64,000 bases of DNA, from assembly GCA_001970955.1 (NCBI GenBank), contig MPUH01000008.1, forward strand, positions 1-64,000, in the 5' to 3' direction. Source of the stretch: Stentor coeruleus. Taxonomy: Eukaryota; Ciliophora; Heterotrichea; Heterotrichida; Stentoridae. Under the pieces are notes generated by a model. It was not told where the DNA came from. It saw only the letters and a program-made list of their open reading frames with translations, and searched no databases. Position numbers and translations under genes: made by a program. This document shows, one piece after another, positions 1-8,903 of the stretch; position 1 is the first letter of the stretch, and each line of letters starts with the position of its first letter.

Positions 1-1
1 A

Positions 2-340
2 TTATTTAGTAGATTCACTTTGTATTTTATTTTCAGATTCACTTTGTATTTTATCTTCCTTTTGGCTTTTGGCTTCTATCGTTTGGAAGTTTACTTTTAT
101 CATCGTGTAGATTGGTATGTGATCTGATTCGACTATTTCACTTGCTATTGTTCCTGCATGTATTAGTTCTATATTTTCGAGTTCAGATATAGCTATGTAA
201 TCGATGCATGACGAGTTTTGATTTCTCCTTTGAAGGTTATTTCTTTGATCGAAAGTATCGATTAAGAAAGGAACTCTCCAAGCTGAAGAAAATTATGAGT
301 ATGTGGATTCGATTTGAGATCGAACCTATTACCAAAGTAA
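2..340 (-). pseudogene. Endonuclease/exonuclease/phosphatase (EEP) domain, C-terminal remnant
   Basis: The minus strand reads a typical EEP (AP-endonuclease-like) C-terminus: SCIDYIAIS followed about 30 residues later by SDHIPIY, the family's conserved IDY and SDH-x-P motifs. The frame ends in TAA at the window's left edge after a short duplicated IQSES tail. Upstream, a segment resembling the preceding part of the domain (NRFDLKSNPHTHNFLQ) lies in another frame and has stops before it, so no intact gene is visible. EEP domains occur in DNA repair enzymes, phosphatases and LINE retrotransposons. No reverse transcriptase follows, so a LINE origin is possible but unproven. The motif match is seen; decay is inferred from the frame change. 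Confidence 0.42.
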
Positions 341-397
341 TCCTAATTTTCAATTTTACTATTAAATGCCTATTTCAATAACATCATAAAACTATTT

Positions 398-811
398 TTA
401 TTTAAAATCTATCCCAGTCCCTTGATAAATATATATCATTGATGATAATATTAAGTAAAATAAATTCGCTTCCAAAAAAATCAGCATCGCAGTTTCCCTA
501 TACTTGAAAATGTTTACATCGGCATAATGGAAAAAGTAAAAATACCCCATAACACACGAAACAATACACATCGGAACCAAAGAAAACCCAATGGCGAAAG
601 CAAAAACCCTTTTAATCTTCCCATTAAAGATCAAAATAATTAATTGACAAGCACAAATCCCTAACATAGTCCCAAGTACCCAATACTCATAATCCCCAAC
701 ACTACCAATTTGATTAGCCCAAATACAGACAATAATATATATTGCCCCAAGTAAAAGCAATACACAATCAAAAACTCTAAAAATAAAAGCAAGTCTAAAT
801 GAAGACTTCAT
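398..811 (-). CDS. Small four-TM membrane protein, unknown
   Basis: A 137-residue protein with four hydrophobic stretches at about residues 9-28, 43-62, 68-92 and 106-127, short polar loops and a short cytosolic-looking tail (GTGIDFK). No signal peptide cleavage site or catalytic motif is visible. The tetraspan layout recalls MARVEL/TMEM-type small proteins, but I recognise no family. The ATG is preceded by an AT-rich TATAATTATATG-type context that recurs before starts in this window. The upstream gene ends only 19 bp away on the same strand, and I found no 15-nt intron that would join the two, so they are treated as separate genes. Confidence 0.6.
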   Translation of the reverse strand: MKSSFRLAFIFRVFDCVLLLLGAIYIIVCIWANQIGSVGDYEYWVLGTMLGICACQLIILIFNGKIKRVFAFAIGFSLVPMCIVSCVMGYFYFFHYADVNIFKYRETAMLIFLEANLFYLILSSMIYIYQGTGIDFK

Positions 812-830
812 ATAATTATATTATCTTATA

Positions 831-1805
831 TCAGAACTTATGAGAAACTAAAGGTCGAGATTTATAGAGCAAAGACATTCCCTGGCCTTGGCTGAAAGTT
901 CTTTGATGAGGAGATAAAGATTTGTATAGCATGATTTTAGTGAAATCTGGCTTTTCTGTGGAGTTTTGATGGGCGAATTGGGTTTTTTGTGGAGATGGTT
1001 TTATTAAAGATTGCTGGGAAAATGAGTTTGCTAAAGTTGATGATGGTCTTGAGTTATGAGTTGATGAGACTTGGGGTTTAAGTCTTGGGGAAAATACGCT
1101 GTTTATGGTTTCTGATTTGGTTTGGGGTTCTTTTTGGCTTGTGAGTTTTTCGTTTTTGGATCCAACCCGGAGGTCATTGCGGTCCGAAACTGACATTTTC
1201 AAAATATTTGCAAGAGGTTTAGCTGGCTCAGCGGCATTATACTTTGAAAACACTAATTCGCGAAGATCATGCAAAGCTTTACCTTTTTCACTACCTCTTG
1301 GTTCTTTAAGCACAGCAAAATTATGGGTTATAATATTCTCATCTTCCTGTTTTCTATTCATAACAGTCTCAAATCCTATTCTTGGACCTTCATTAGATTT
1401 TAAATCCATCAACGATAAAAATCCTTGTTTTGGGACAATCCTTATAGAAGATGAGGATCTAGATCCACTTAATAATTTAGTAGTATATAAAGATGCAGAG
1501 TCACTATAGCCTTTTTCACGCATTTCAACAATTTCCTTAGATATTTTATTGATTTTTGGTGCTGGTTTAAGATCTTCAGTCTCTTTAATTTGCTGTTGAT
1601 TCCTCAGATTATTTATTTTAGCCTGAGATTTCGCATGTTTTTGAATTAACCTATTTTCTATTGGTGTCCTAGTTTTATGCACTGATTCTGTTGTTATTGA
1701 TGATTTTCTTTCTAAGATTTCTTGCTTTTTTTTCCTCACTGTTGAATCTAGATATAGTCGACTGTAGACCCCTCCACGGTTGCTTTCTTTTATATACCCA
1801 TTCAT
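831..1805 (-). CDS. Disordered basic protein, unknown
   Basis: A 324-residue, Ser/Lys/Gln-rich protein with little predicted globular structure. The N-terminus has GGVYSRLYLDSTVRKKKQEILERK-like sequence; an RLYxDAxxR-type start followed by charged helix is common in ciliate cytoskeletal proteins. A helical stretch follows (residues about 60-100). The rest is low complexity with many SP/TP and SQ sites and no recognisable domain. The first ATG is well placed after an AT-rich leader, and the frame ends in TGA 19 bp before the next gene's start. Function unknown; a cytoskeleton-associated role is only a guess from composition. Confidence 0.6.
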   Translation of the reverse strand: MNGYIKESNRGGVYSRLYLDSTVRKKKQEILERKSSITTESVHKTRTPIENRLIQKHAKSQAKINNLRNQQQIKETEDLKPAPKINKISKEIVEMREKGYSDSASLYTTKLLSGSRSSSSIRIVPKQGFLSLMDLKSNEGPRIGFETVMNRKQEDENIITHNFAVLKEPRGSEKGKALHDLRELVFSKYNAAEPAKPLANILKMSVSDRNDLRVGSKNEKLTSQKEPQTKSETINSVFSPRLKPQVSSTHNSRPSSTLANSFSQQSLIKPSPQKTQFAHQNSTEKPDFTKIMLYKSLSPHQRTFSQGQGMSLLYKSRPLVSHKF

Positions 1806-2980
1806 TTATTAGATAAATTTATGTTTAGATTGCTTGGTATGGTTTTGGATGATAGGATTTTATATGAAAAGTCTGAAGATTTTTTGGTTTGTAAATATGA
1901 TTTTATAACTTTTAAGGGTGTTGATTGAGTTTTAAGGCTCATGAGGATAGTTTGATTATTGATGTTAGAATTTGGTTGGTTTTTTTTATTGAAAGAAATT
2001 TTGAGTATGCTATTTTATGGGAGTTTGTAGGAGTTTGATTTTATTAAAGACTATGGGTAATGCTTTTTGAGAATATGCTATGAATGAAAAAATCAAATTG
2101 GGAGAAAAAAACTTTTATTTATAAGATTAAATAAAAATATTTTTTAAGAGTTTTGAGGTATAGATACAAAAGTAATAACAGATAGTAAAATATAAAATTC
2201 ATAATTTTCATAATTATATATATTATAAAAAATTGAACTAAACAAAGAAAATAAACATTCCAAACCAAATTTACTAAGTTTTTTTGCAACCTAATCTATC
2301 ATATAAAAAATATGAAAAGCCTTTAATAATATTATTTCCATGAAATATTTACTTTCAACCCAAATATTTATTTAAAGAAAATAAAAATAATAATCAACCT
2401 TACATACTTTAAAACATATATAATATTTCTATCACTACATAAAAAAATATCTTTATGCATTTGACCATGGTCCAAACTTTTAATTTTATCATAATCAATC
2501 ATAAACCCAAATCTCTAATAATTTATTTACCACGCATTATCTATCAACCAATGCCACCTGCAACTTCTTCTAATCTAATCTGTTCATATTCATCTGCACT
2601 AAAGCCTCATCCCCATACCTAATTTTCCCAAAAACCAAAAAACTGCTTTGTCTCACTACCATTACTACAAAAACTCTTATAACTTCATTTTTCCAATAGC
2701 CTCAATCAAAAACAGTAAAAAACCAATGCATGACTCAACGATGACCCTATCTTTCCCTATAAACCCTTCAAAAAATCCCTTTCCCCTTCCTTCCCTAAAG
2801 CTCTAAGATCATCATTTTTCCAATAGCCTCAATCAAAAACAGTAAAAAACCAATGCATGACTCAACGATGACCCTATCTCTATTTAAAAATCAACTCTAT
2901 TCTCCTTTCTATTTCTCATATAAATAAACTTAAATAACTATGATCCATAGTTGGTGAATTTATTAAAATGACCTAAATAA
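1806..2980. other. Spacer between divergent genes
   Basis: No gene seen. The left part, upstream of the minus-strand gene, is G/T-rich on the plus strand. The right part, upstream of the acyl-CoA oxidase, is C/A-rich and nearly G-free. The right half carries a perfect 68-bp direct repeat, listed separately. Confidence 0.6.
2685..2879. repeat. 68-bp perfect direct repeat upstream of acyl-CoA oxidase
   Basis: Positions 2685-2752 and 2812-2879 are identical and separated by 59 bp of C-rich sequence. There is no N here, unlike the assembly-join repeats elsewhere. The second copy ends about 100 bp before the start codon of the downstream gene. It may be a duplicated promoter segment or an assembly duplication. 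Confidence 0.8.
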
Positions 2981-5038
2981 ATGGATAAGCTTAATAGACT
3001 GAATATGATTCAAGGGCACATCCTGGGAAATCTATCATTTCCAAATGACACATCTCTTAGTGATTATGTCCAAAGAGGCCCATCTTTTAACAAAACTGCT
3101 TTGCATGACTTTTACTATGAAATTGGACTTGAATACTATAAAGATCTTAGGCCGATTTTTGAACAGTGTCCTTCATTAAGACATACTAACATATTCAAAC
3201 TTTCAAAAGCTGATAAACGTAAGCTTATCATTGAACAACTCACTGAAATGAAGCCAAAACTCAACTTCGACCGCAAGTCTCATGCTGACAACTCCCTAAG
3301 AGGGTTTGTATTTGGCCGGCTTCTTTTTAGTTTTGACATGGCTTTCTGTGTACGACTAGGAGTGCATTCAACTTTATATATAGACTCGATTCTAAGTCTT
3401 GGCACAGAAAAGCACATACCAATGCTTGATAAAGCCTTTTCCTTACAAGAAATTGGATGTTTTGCCATGACCGAATTAGGCCACGGCTCAAATGTAAGCG
3501 GTATCGCCACAACCGCAACTTTTATCCCAGAGACTAGAGAATTTGAAATCAACACCCCTAACTCTTTAGCAACCAAATGGTGGATTGGCGCAGCAGGACA
3601 AACAGCTGTTAAAAGCACAGTCTTTGCTCAATTATACGTTGGGGGTAAAAATAAAGGTGTTCATGCTTTTGTTGTTGATATCCGAGAAAAAGATACACAC
3701 AATGTTAAAAATGGGATAATAATCGGAGACTGTGGGGGAAAATTCGAACTAGATGGTATTGATAATGGGTTTATAATATTCAAAAACTATAGAGTTCCTT
3801 ATGACTCTTTATTAGATGGGATATCTCAAATAGATGATAAAGGGCATTTTATCTCACAAATAGCTAAAAAGGAAAAAAGACTTGGTAGGATGCTTTCATC
3901 TCTTATAAGAGGACGAACTTCAGTTACCTCAGCTTCAGAGGCAAATTTGAAAAATGCTTTAACTATAGGTATCAGATGGGCAGCTATAAGAAAACAATTC
4001 GGTCCACCAGGGAAACCTGAAGTGCCAATATTAGATTATCAATTAACAAGAAACAGACTTCTTCCTCATTTAGCTAATCTTTTTGCTATAAACGCAGCTT
4101 GTGAAATAACTTTTCTTCAATACGACCCAATCAAAAACCTTATGACAGCAGACCCAGAATGTAATGAAGGTGTCGAATTTCATGCAGTTTTATCAGCTTT
4201 TAAAGTTCTAACATCAGACTGGTGTTTCGCTGGTATTCATGAATGCCGGAAAATCTGTGGGGGTATAGGTTATTCTAGTCATAGCAGATTAGGGGAACTT
4301 CTAGCTAAACATGATGTGAATATGACTTGGGAAGGAGATAATTATGTACTCTTACAACAAACAAGTGCTTTTATTGTTAAACAAATACAAAAGTCATTAG
4401 GAGGTAAAAAAGTTAGCCTTAAAACCTTGCAAATGATAGAAACTGACTTTGCTACAGTTAAAAAACAAAAACCTTGCAAAGATTGGCTTGAGATCCCTGA
4501 ATTGGTCAAGTCTTTTAAAATTCTATTTAATTTTATACTACACAAAGCTATGGTCAAATTACAAGATAATGCTGGTAAAGCTGGAACTTTATTTGATGCA
4601 TGGAATTTATCCCAACCTGCTCTACAGAATTTAGGACGAATTTTTGGGATTATTATTATTAGTGAGAGGTTGGTAGTTAAAACTGAAAGTTTGAAAGGAA
4701 AATGTGCAGTTTTATATGACCTTATATCAAAAATGACTAAGTTGTTTTTAGTTGATAAGATGTTGGCTTATGTACCAGAGATGTTGGCTAATGAATATTT
4801 TAATAGGAATCATTTGAATGAACTTGAAGGGATGTTTACAGGTTTATGTGGAGAACTTGGGGAAAGTAGTGCGAGGATTATTGATGCGATTGCTGAAGAA
4901 GACTTTATGTTTGGCTCATGTATAGGTAGAAAAGATGGTCAAGCTTATCAGCATTTAGCAAATGAAATTGAATCCCAACCTGATTGCTACCAAGCCGCGC
5001 CTTGGATTGATGTGCTTAAAAAGCTTATAACTCCTTAG
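2981..5038 (+). CDS. ACOX: Acyl-CoA oxidase (peroxisomal beta-oxidation)
   Basis: A 685-residue flavoenzyme of the usual length for acyl-CoA oxidases, which carry out the first step of peroxisomal fatty-acid beta-oxidation: acyl-CoA plus O2 gives trans-2-enoyl-CoA plus H2O2. Signatures seen are CFAMTELGHGSNV near residue 160 (FAD/substrate site), WWIGAAGQTA near 200, GGIGYSSHSRLG, and TWEGDNYVLLQQ near 450 (the oxidase-type catalytic-Glu region), followed by the C-terminal helical oxidase domain. The protein ends LKKLITP, so it lacks a classical PTS1. Residues 6-14 (RLNMIQGHI) resemble a PTS2 peroxisomal signal. The frame is continuous without obvious introns. It converges with the next gene at a 17-bp gap. 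Confidence 0.93.
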   Translation: MDKLNRLNMIQGHILGNLSFPNDTSLSDYVQRGPSFNKTALHDFYYEIGLEYYKDLRPIFEQCPSLRHTNIFKLSKADKRKLIIEQLTEMKPKLNFDRKSHADNSLRGFVFGRLLFSFDMAFCVRLGVHSTLYIDSILSLGTEKHIPMLDKAFSLQEIGCFAMTELGHGSNVSGIATTATFIPETREFEINTPNSLATKWWIGAAGQTAVKSTVFAQLYVGGKNKGVHAFVVDIREKDTHNVKNGIIIGDCGGKFELDGIDNGFIIFKNYRVPYDSLLDGISQIDDKGHFISQIAKKEKRLGRMLSSLIRGRTSVTSASEANLKNALTIGIRWAAIRKQFGPPGKPEVPILDYQLTRNRLLPHLANLFAINAACEITFLQYDPIKNLMTADPECNEGVEFHAVLSAFKVLTSDWCFAGIHECRKICGGIGYSSHSRLGELLAKHDVNMTWEGDNYVLLQQTSAFIVKQIQKSLGGKKVSLKTLQMIETDFATVKKQKPCKDWLEIPELVKSFKILFNFILHKAMVKLQDNAGKAGTLFDAWNLSQPALQNLGRIFGIIIISERLVVKTESLKGKCAVLYDLISKMTKLFLVDKMLAYVPEMLANEYFNRNHLNELEGMFTGLCGELGESSARIIDAIAEEDFMFGSCIGRKDGQAYQHLANEIESQPDCYQAAPWIDVLKKLITP

Positions 5039-5055
5039 TTAATAAATCTAGTCTA

Positions 5056-5811
5056 TTAAAAAGTAACTCCAGACTGACTAATCCTAACTTTATAGACCTC
5101 AGCACAGTTACTTAAAGCTTTCTTCTGCCCCAAATCACTAGGATTTATTTTATTTTGCCCAGGGTCTTTAACTGAAAAGTTATTTCTATATTGACTAGCA
5201 TCCTTATACTTAATAACATCTTCAACCTCAGGACGTTTATTAACAACTTTTCTTTTAGGACTTGAGTCATCTTCACTATGGGTATTATGGAATATCTGAC
5301 TATTCATAGAATCATAACTATATAAAAACTACTATTTTCCTTTACGTTCTTTAGCTTCAACTTGCGTATTTGGGTCTTCATATAAGTGATTAAACACAGT
5401 TGATGTAAAATTTTTATCTCTTGGCTTGGGCTGATTTGGGATTATTGTATCTTGAACTATAGGATCTCGTTGTGGAGGCTGACATAATGATTTTTTTAAG
5501 CTTTTCGGTGGAGGTATGTCAGTTAACGTCTCTGGGATATACTTTCTTGATGGGACAAAGTCATCATTAGAATGCTCTCCAAAAATATTCGATTTTTTAG
5601 ACTGCACTGCATATGAACCGATTTTAATCCCAGACTTTTTTTCTGGTGAAGGGTTGATTGTCTTAAAGTTATATACTTTGGTTTTTGGTAAGTCAATATC
5701 ATCTTGTAATATAGGATTACGTGCTAAAGGTTTATTAACTTTAGTAGCCGGCGAGTTAGTGAACTTATTATGGAACTCAATAAACGCATTATCTTTTTCC
5801 ACCTTACTCAT
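5056..5811 (-). CDS. Disordered protein with repeated S-x-[IV]-F motif; one 15-nt intron
   Basis: Two apparent short frames are one gene: removing the 15-nt intron at 5318-5332 joins them in phase into a 246-residue protein. The sequence is polar and Pro/Lys-rich with no globular domain. Three related motifs recur, SNIFGEHSND, STVFNHLYEDP and SQIFHNTHSEDD, as does a pair RNPILQDDI / RDPIVQDTI, suggesting short linear binding motifs repeated along a flexible chain. SNIFG-type motifs occur in some microtubule-associated proteins such as the Jupiter/HN1 family, but the similarity is too short to assign. The intron evidence (canonical ends, A at -6, phase restored) is strong; the function is unknown. 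Confidence 0.75.
5318..5332 (-). other. 15-nt intron
   Basis: On the minus strand it reads GTAGTTTTTATATAG. Its removal converts an in-frame TAG into a Tyr codon and joins two frames. A sits six bases from the 3' end, as in the other introns here. Confidence 0.85.
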
Positions 5812-5841
5812 AAATACTATCTTCCATTTCTCTTAATAAAC

Positions 5842-7446
5842 TTATTTACTTAATTTATCTTTCACTTTATTCTCATCATTATCGACAATCGGTAAATCTC
5901 CCATAGCCATTTCATCTATCATAGCTAAATTCCTTGAAGATTTCCTTTTTTTACCTTCATCTCCTACATAATACATCAAAACTTGGTCAATTTTCATCTT
6001 GTCAATCCTAATTTTATTATCAAGAACCTTTACTTTGCTACATCTTCCCATAACTTTGCTAATATTTGTTTTAATACTTTGGAAATAAACTTTAAGTTTT
6101 CTGTATTTAAAATCTTGCTCAGCATCAAGTTTTTCTAACATCCTATCAGTCCAAGCCCTTATTTTATCATAAACCATACGGATTTTTGTAAGTTTATTTT
6201 TTTCATCGCTAGTTTCTTTAATAGCTTTCTGTAGCTGGTCCTTCCAAAACTTGTTTGGGTCTAGGTTTTGAGCTTTTAAGCTTGTTAGGGTATTGATTTT
6301 CTCATTAAGATCTTTAATTTTGCCTGTTTGTTCAAGAATTTTTGCTTTATTATAACTGATACTACTTAGGAGTTCTGAGTAAGTCTGCTCTTTTGTTAGC
6401 ATTTTCTGAATCATTTCTCTTTCGTCTATAAATCCATATTGGTTTTTGACTTTACGAAATGCGTTGTCTATAACAGCAAAACGCTTTTGAGTCTCTTGAA
6501 GTTTGATTTCTAGTAAAAAGTACCAGAATCTATGAATCATCACTCCTTCACGGATCTGCATTGCTTTCATGTTGCGGTCGTCATCAGCTGCAGCTTCAGC
6601 AATTTCGACTTGTCTTTTCATTCTGATCTCGCGGTTTTTAGTATTTTTTAGCTGCTGATCTGCATCTTTTTTTATTATGCTGAGTTTTGATTGTTTTTCT
6701 TTGGTTTCGAGGGATATGTAATCGGATAAAGATGATAATGCTGTTTTGGCATGGTTTTTAGACTCTTTAGCTTTACGACTACGGTATTGCTCTTCGTTGA
6801 CCACAATCTCATTGATTTTCAGCTTAGAGGCTAAGTCTAAGGTCTGTTTATCGTAGTTAATTTTAGTTATTTTCATATGGTTCAGCATGTGTTTATACAC
6901 TTTCCTTGCAGTTAAAGCTTCTTCTTGTTTTTGCTTGATTTCTTCATAAAGTTTTTCTTTCTCCTTCAATTTCTTCCCCAACTCCTCCGCAGTAGCAACA
7001 ATTTTATTCTCAACAGACCTAATATTTTCTATAAACTTTAAGTCTTTGTCTAGTATTTTTTGGTTTTTATAGTTTAAACTTTTATTGAAATCATGTTTTT
7101 TCTTTAAAGTTACTAACTGCAAAGACACCTCTCTCAGGTCTTCATTCTTTGATATTTTTGGAGTAACAAAACCAGGTGTAAATGAATGACCTATAAATTT
7201 TGAAGCATCTTGAGTATTTACAAGTCTTCTAAGATTTTTATCATCTGCGATAGAATATTTTCTCCCTAATGAGCTAACAAATTTTCTTTTCCATCTAGTT
7301 GTTGCAGCTGTTGAAAAAGGGATATCTGGGCTGTGCATAATATTTTTATCATCTGCGATAGAATATTTTCTCCCTAATGAGCTGACAAATTTTCTTTTCC
7401 ATCTAGTTGTTGCAGCTGTTGAAAAAGGGATATCTGGGCTGTGCAT
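5842..7446 (-). CDS. Coiled-coil protein with duplicated N-terminus
   Basis: A 534-residue, Lys/Glu-rich, mostly alpha-helical protein with long heptad-like stretches from about residue 120 to 480, no enzymatic motif and a charged tail. Its organisation suggests a cytoskeletal or axonemal coiled-coil protein. The first 36 residues (MHSPDIPFSTAATTRW...) occur twice in tandem because of a 108-bp DNA duplication with one mismatch. The true start could be either Met; if the duplication is an assembly error the protein is about 498 residues. The 5' flank directly upstream is also tandemly duplicated with a different period. No similarity strong enough for a name. Confidence 0.75.
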   Translation of the reverse strand: MHSPDIPFSTAATTRWKRKFVSSLGRKYSIADDKNIMHSPDIPFSTAATTRWKRKFVSSLGRKYSIADDKNLRRLVNTQDASKFIGHSFTPGFVTPKISKNEDLREVSLQLVTLKKKHDFNKSLNYKNQKILDKDLKFIENIRSVENKIVATAEELGKKLKEKEKLYEEIKQKQEEALTARKVYKHMLNHMKITKINYDKQTLDLASKLKINEIVVNEEQYRSRKAKESKNHAKTALSSLSDYISLETKEKQSKLSIIKKDADQQLKNTKNREIRMKRQVEIAEAAADDDRNMKAMQIREGVMIHRFWYFLLEIKLQETQKRFAVIDNAFRKVKNQYGFIDEREMIQKMLTKEQTYSELLSSISYNKAKILEQTGKIKDLNEKINTLTSLKAQNLDPNKFWKDQLQKAIKETSDEKNKLTKIRMVYDKIRAWTDRMLEKLDAEQDFKYRKLKVYFQSIKTNISKVMGRCSKVKVLDNKIRIDKMKIDQVLMYYVGDEGKKRKSSRNLAMIDEMAMGDLPIVDNDENKVKDKLSK

Positions 7447-7449
7447 AAC
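7234..7449. repeat. 108-bp tandem duplication inside coding sequence
   Basis: 7234-7341 and 7342-7449 match except for one base in the GAGCTaAC/GAGCTgAC stretch. The period of 36 codons keeps the frame and duplicates the protein's N-terminus. Confidence 0.9.
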
Positions 7450-7572
7450 AAATTATAAATAAAAAAACTGTTTTATTGATAAGAAATAGAGTATTAATAG
7501 GCATAGGTTTACAAATTATAAATAAAAAAACTGTTTTATTGATAAGAAATAGAGTATTAATAGGCATAGGTT
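7448..7572. repeat. 63-bp tandem duplication of the 5' flank
   Basis: 7448-7510 and 7511-7572 are identical copies abutting the 108-bp duplication. Two adjacent duplications of different period at one gene start suggest local misassembly or a local slippage-type event. Confidence 0.85.
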
Positions 7573-7972
7573 GGATTGAAAAGATAGATATTAGAGAACA
7601 TTATTAATGATAGAAATAGTTGAATAAAGAATGGAATATGGGAAAATTGTAGATGAAGGTAGTTTTTATTGTGAGATTATGATATCTTTATGATGATATT
7701 TAGGTATCAATTAGTACAAATATATTTAATATTATATAAAGAATGATAAAGATTCAATTAACACAAATATGTTGACTATGTTATAAAGAAAGATTATGAC
7801 TACAGTGCCCATATTATACACATTTTGTCACTAAGTCTATAGTAATTTAATATAAAACCTAATACTGTAATTTCTTCTACTAATCAAAAATCACTATAAA
7901 ATCTAATTCTCTCATCAAAACCCAAACTCAAAAATCATATAATTATCCAGAAGATCCTGTAAAGCATATAAC
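7573..7972. other. Spacer without recognised gene
   Basis: AT-rich. The left part is G-leaning and the right part C/A-rich, the usual flank pattern of this window. No gene or RNA recognised. Confidence 0.5.
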
Positions 7973-8084
7973 ATGGACAATATAGCATGCATATATACCA
8001 AAGAAAGAATCTCAATTAGAATCAATAAATGGACAAAATAACATGCAACTCTACCAAAGAAACAATTTCAATTAGAATCAAAAA
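7973..8084 (+). repeat. Diverged 56-bp tandem duplication around the SHIPPO-like start
   Basis: Sequence from the ATG at 7973 and from the ATG at 8029 is similar over about 56 bp (roughly ten mismatches). Both encode MDxIxCxxTKExISIRI-like peptides. The first copy runs into a TAA after 22 codons. Confidence 0.6.
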
Positions 8085-8514
8085 GTTCAAAAAACGTTTT
8101 ACAACCGTCTACAAATATCGCATTCCAGGGTGCAATTTGTCACGTGCTGATCGTTTTTAGCCAAACCGATTCAACTTCAGTGCCGAGTTCTCAACTATTC
8201 CAAATACTATCGGCACAGGTAGAAAAGCAGGTTTTGGTTTTGGAGGCAGACATATTTTCCGTAATCCTAATGGGAAAGATGCCCCACCTTGCAATCTTTA
8301 CAGCATCCCAAGTTGCTTTGATAAAATTGTGGAAAAAGCCCAATCACCAAGGATTAGAACAGCTTTTAGCACTCAGAGAAATAGTAAAGCTTGTGGATCA
8401 CCTTCAGGATTATCTAAATTGTCTTCAAATAAAGTTAAAAATACAGCAGATACGTCTTTTTGTGTTTCGGGTGATAGGCATTTAACTCCTGGTCCCCGTA
8501 GAGCAGTTTATTAG
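8029..8514 (+). pseudogene. SHIPPO/ODF3-like PG-rich protein with in-frame TAG
   Basis: In one frame from ATG 8029 to TAG 8512-8514 the translation resembles sperm-tail PG-rich (SHIPPO/ODF3) proteins, microtubule-associated proteins of ciliary axonemes: VYKYRIPG, IPNTIGTGRKAGFGFGGR, DAPPCNLYSIPSCFD and a final LTPGPRRAVY. A TAG at 8158-8160 interrupts this frame after SRADRF. No GT-AG intron of 15 or 16 nt removes it; a 15-nt GC-AG interval would fit but lacks the A at -6 found in every other intron. There is no in-frame Met after the stop before the conserved part. It is therefore a pseudogene, a gene with an unusual intron, or a base error. The family match is moderate, based on composition and motifs. 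Confidence 0.5.
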
Positions 8515-8903
8515 TAAAATAATTTTGATTTTATAAGGCAAAACTGTTGATAGATCATGGAAAATTTGGATTAGGGTGAGTTTTTTATTGTATAGAATGA
8601 ATTGTGATGGGAAATTCAGATTAAGGTTTGTAGGATTATTTTTTGAGACAAAATTTTGGGATGGATGAAGGTTAGGATATGGAATTTGATATAAATATTA
8701 GAAATTAGGCTGGGATGAGGCTTTTGATGGTGCTTGCATTTGGGGGAGATGATTGGTATTTTTTAAGGTTTTTAGGTAATGGCTATGCTTTTAGGCTTTA
8801 TCATTGGAATGATTTGATGTTGTTTACAAGAGTGAAAATGCTGGATTATATAGAAAGAACTGGAGGGTATAAGTTAATTAAGAAAAGAATAATTTTATAA
8901 CGA
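8515..8903. other. Spacer, G-rich on plus strand
   Basis: Three-prime flank of the SHIPPO-like gene running into the 3' end of the Rab gene. Strikingly G-rich and C-poor on the plus strand. An open frame at 8715-8900 lacks conserved features and looks like a compositional accident. Confidence 0.5.

Noticed and set aside
1105-1509. 134-codon plus-strand frame opposite the disordered protein
   Set aside because: An antisense shadow without independent features; the minus-strand gene has the expected start context and composition.
8715-8900. Open frame on the plus strand (61 codons)
   Set aside because: It lies in a G/T-rich 3' flank, its codons mirror that composition, and no conserved feature is present.
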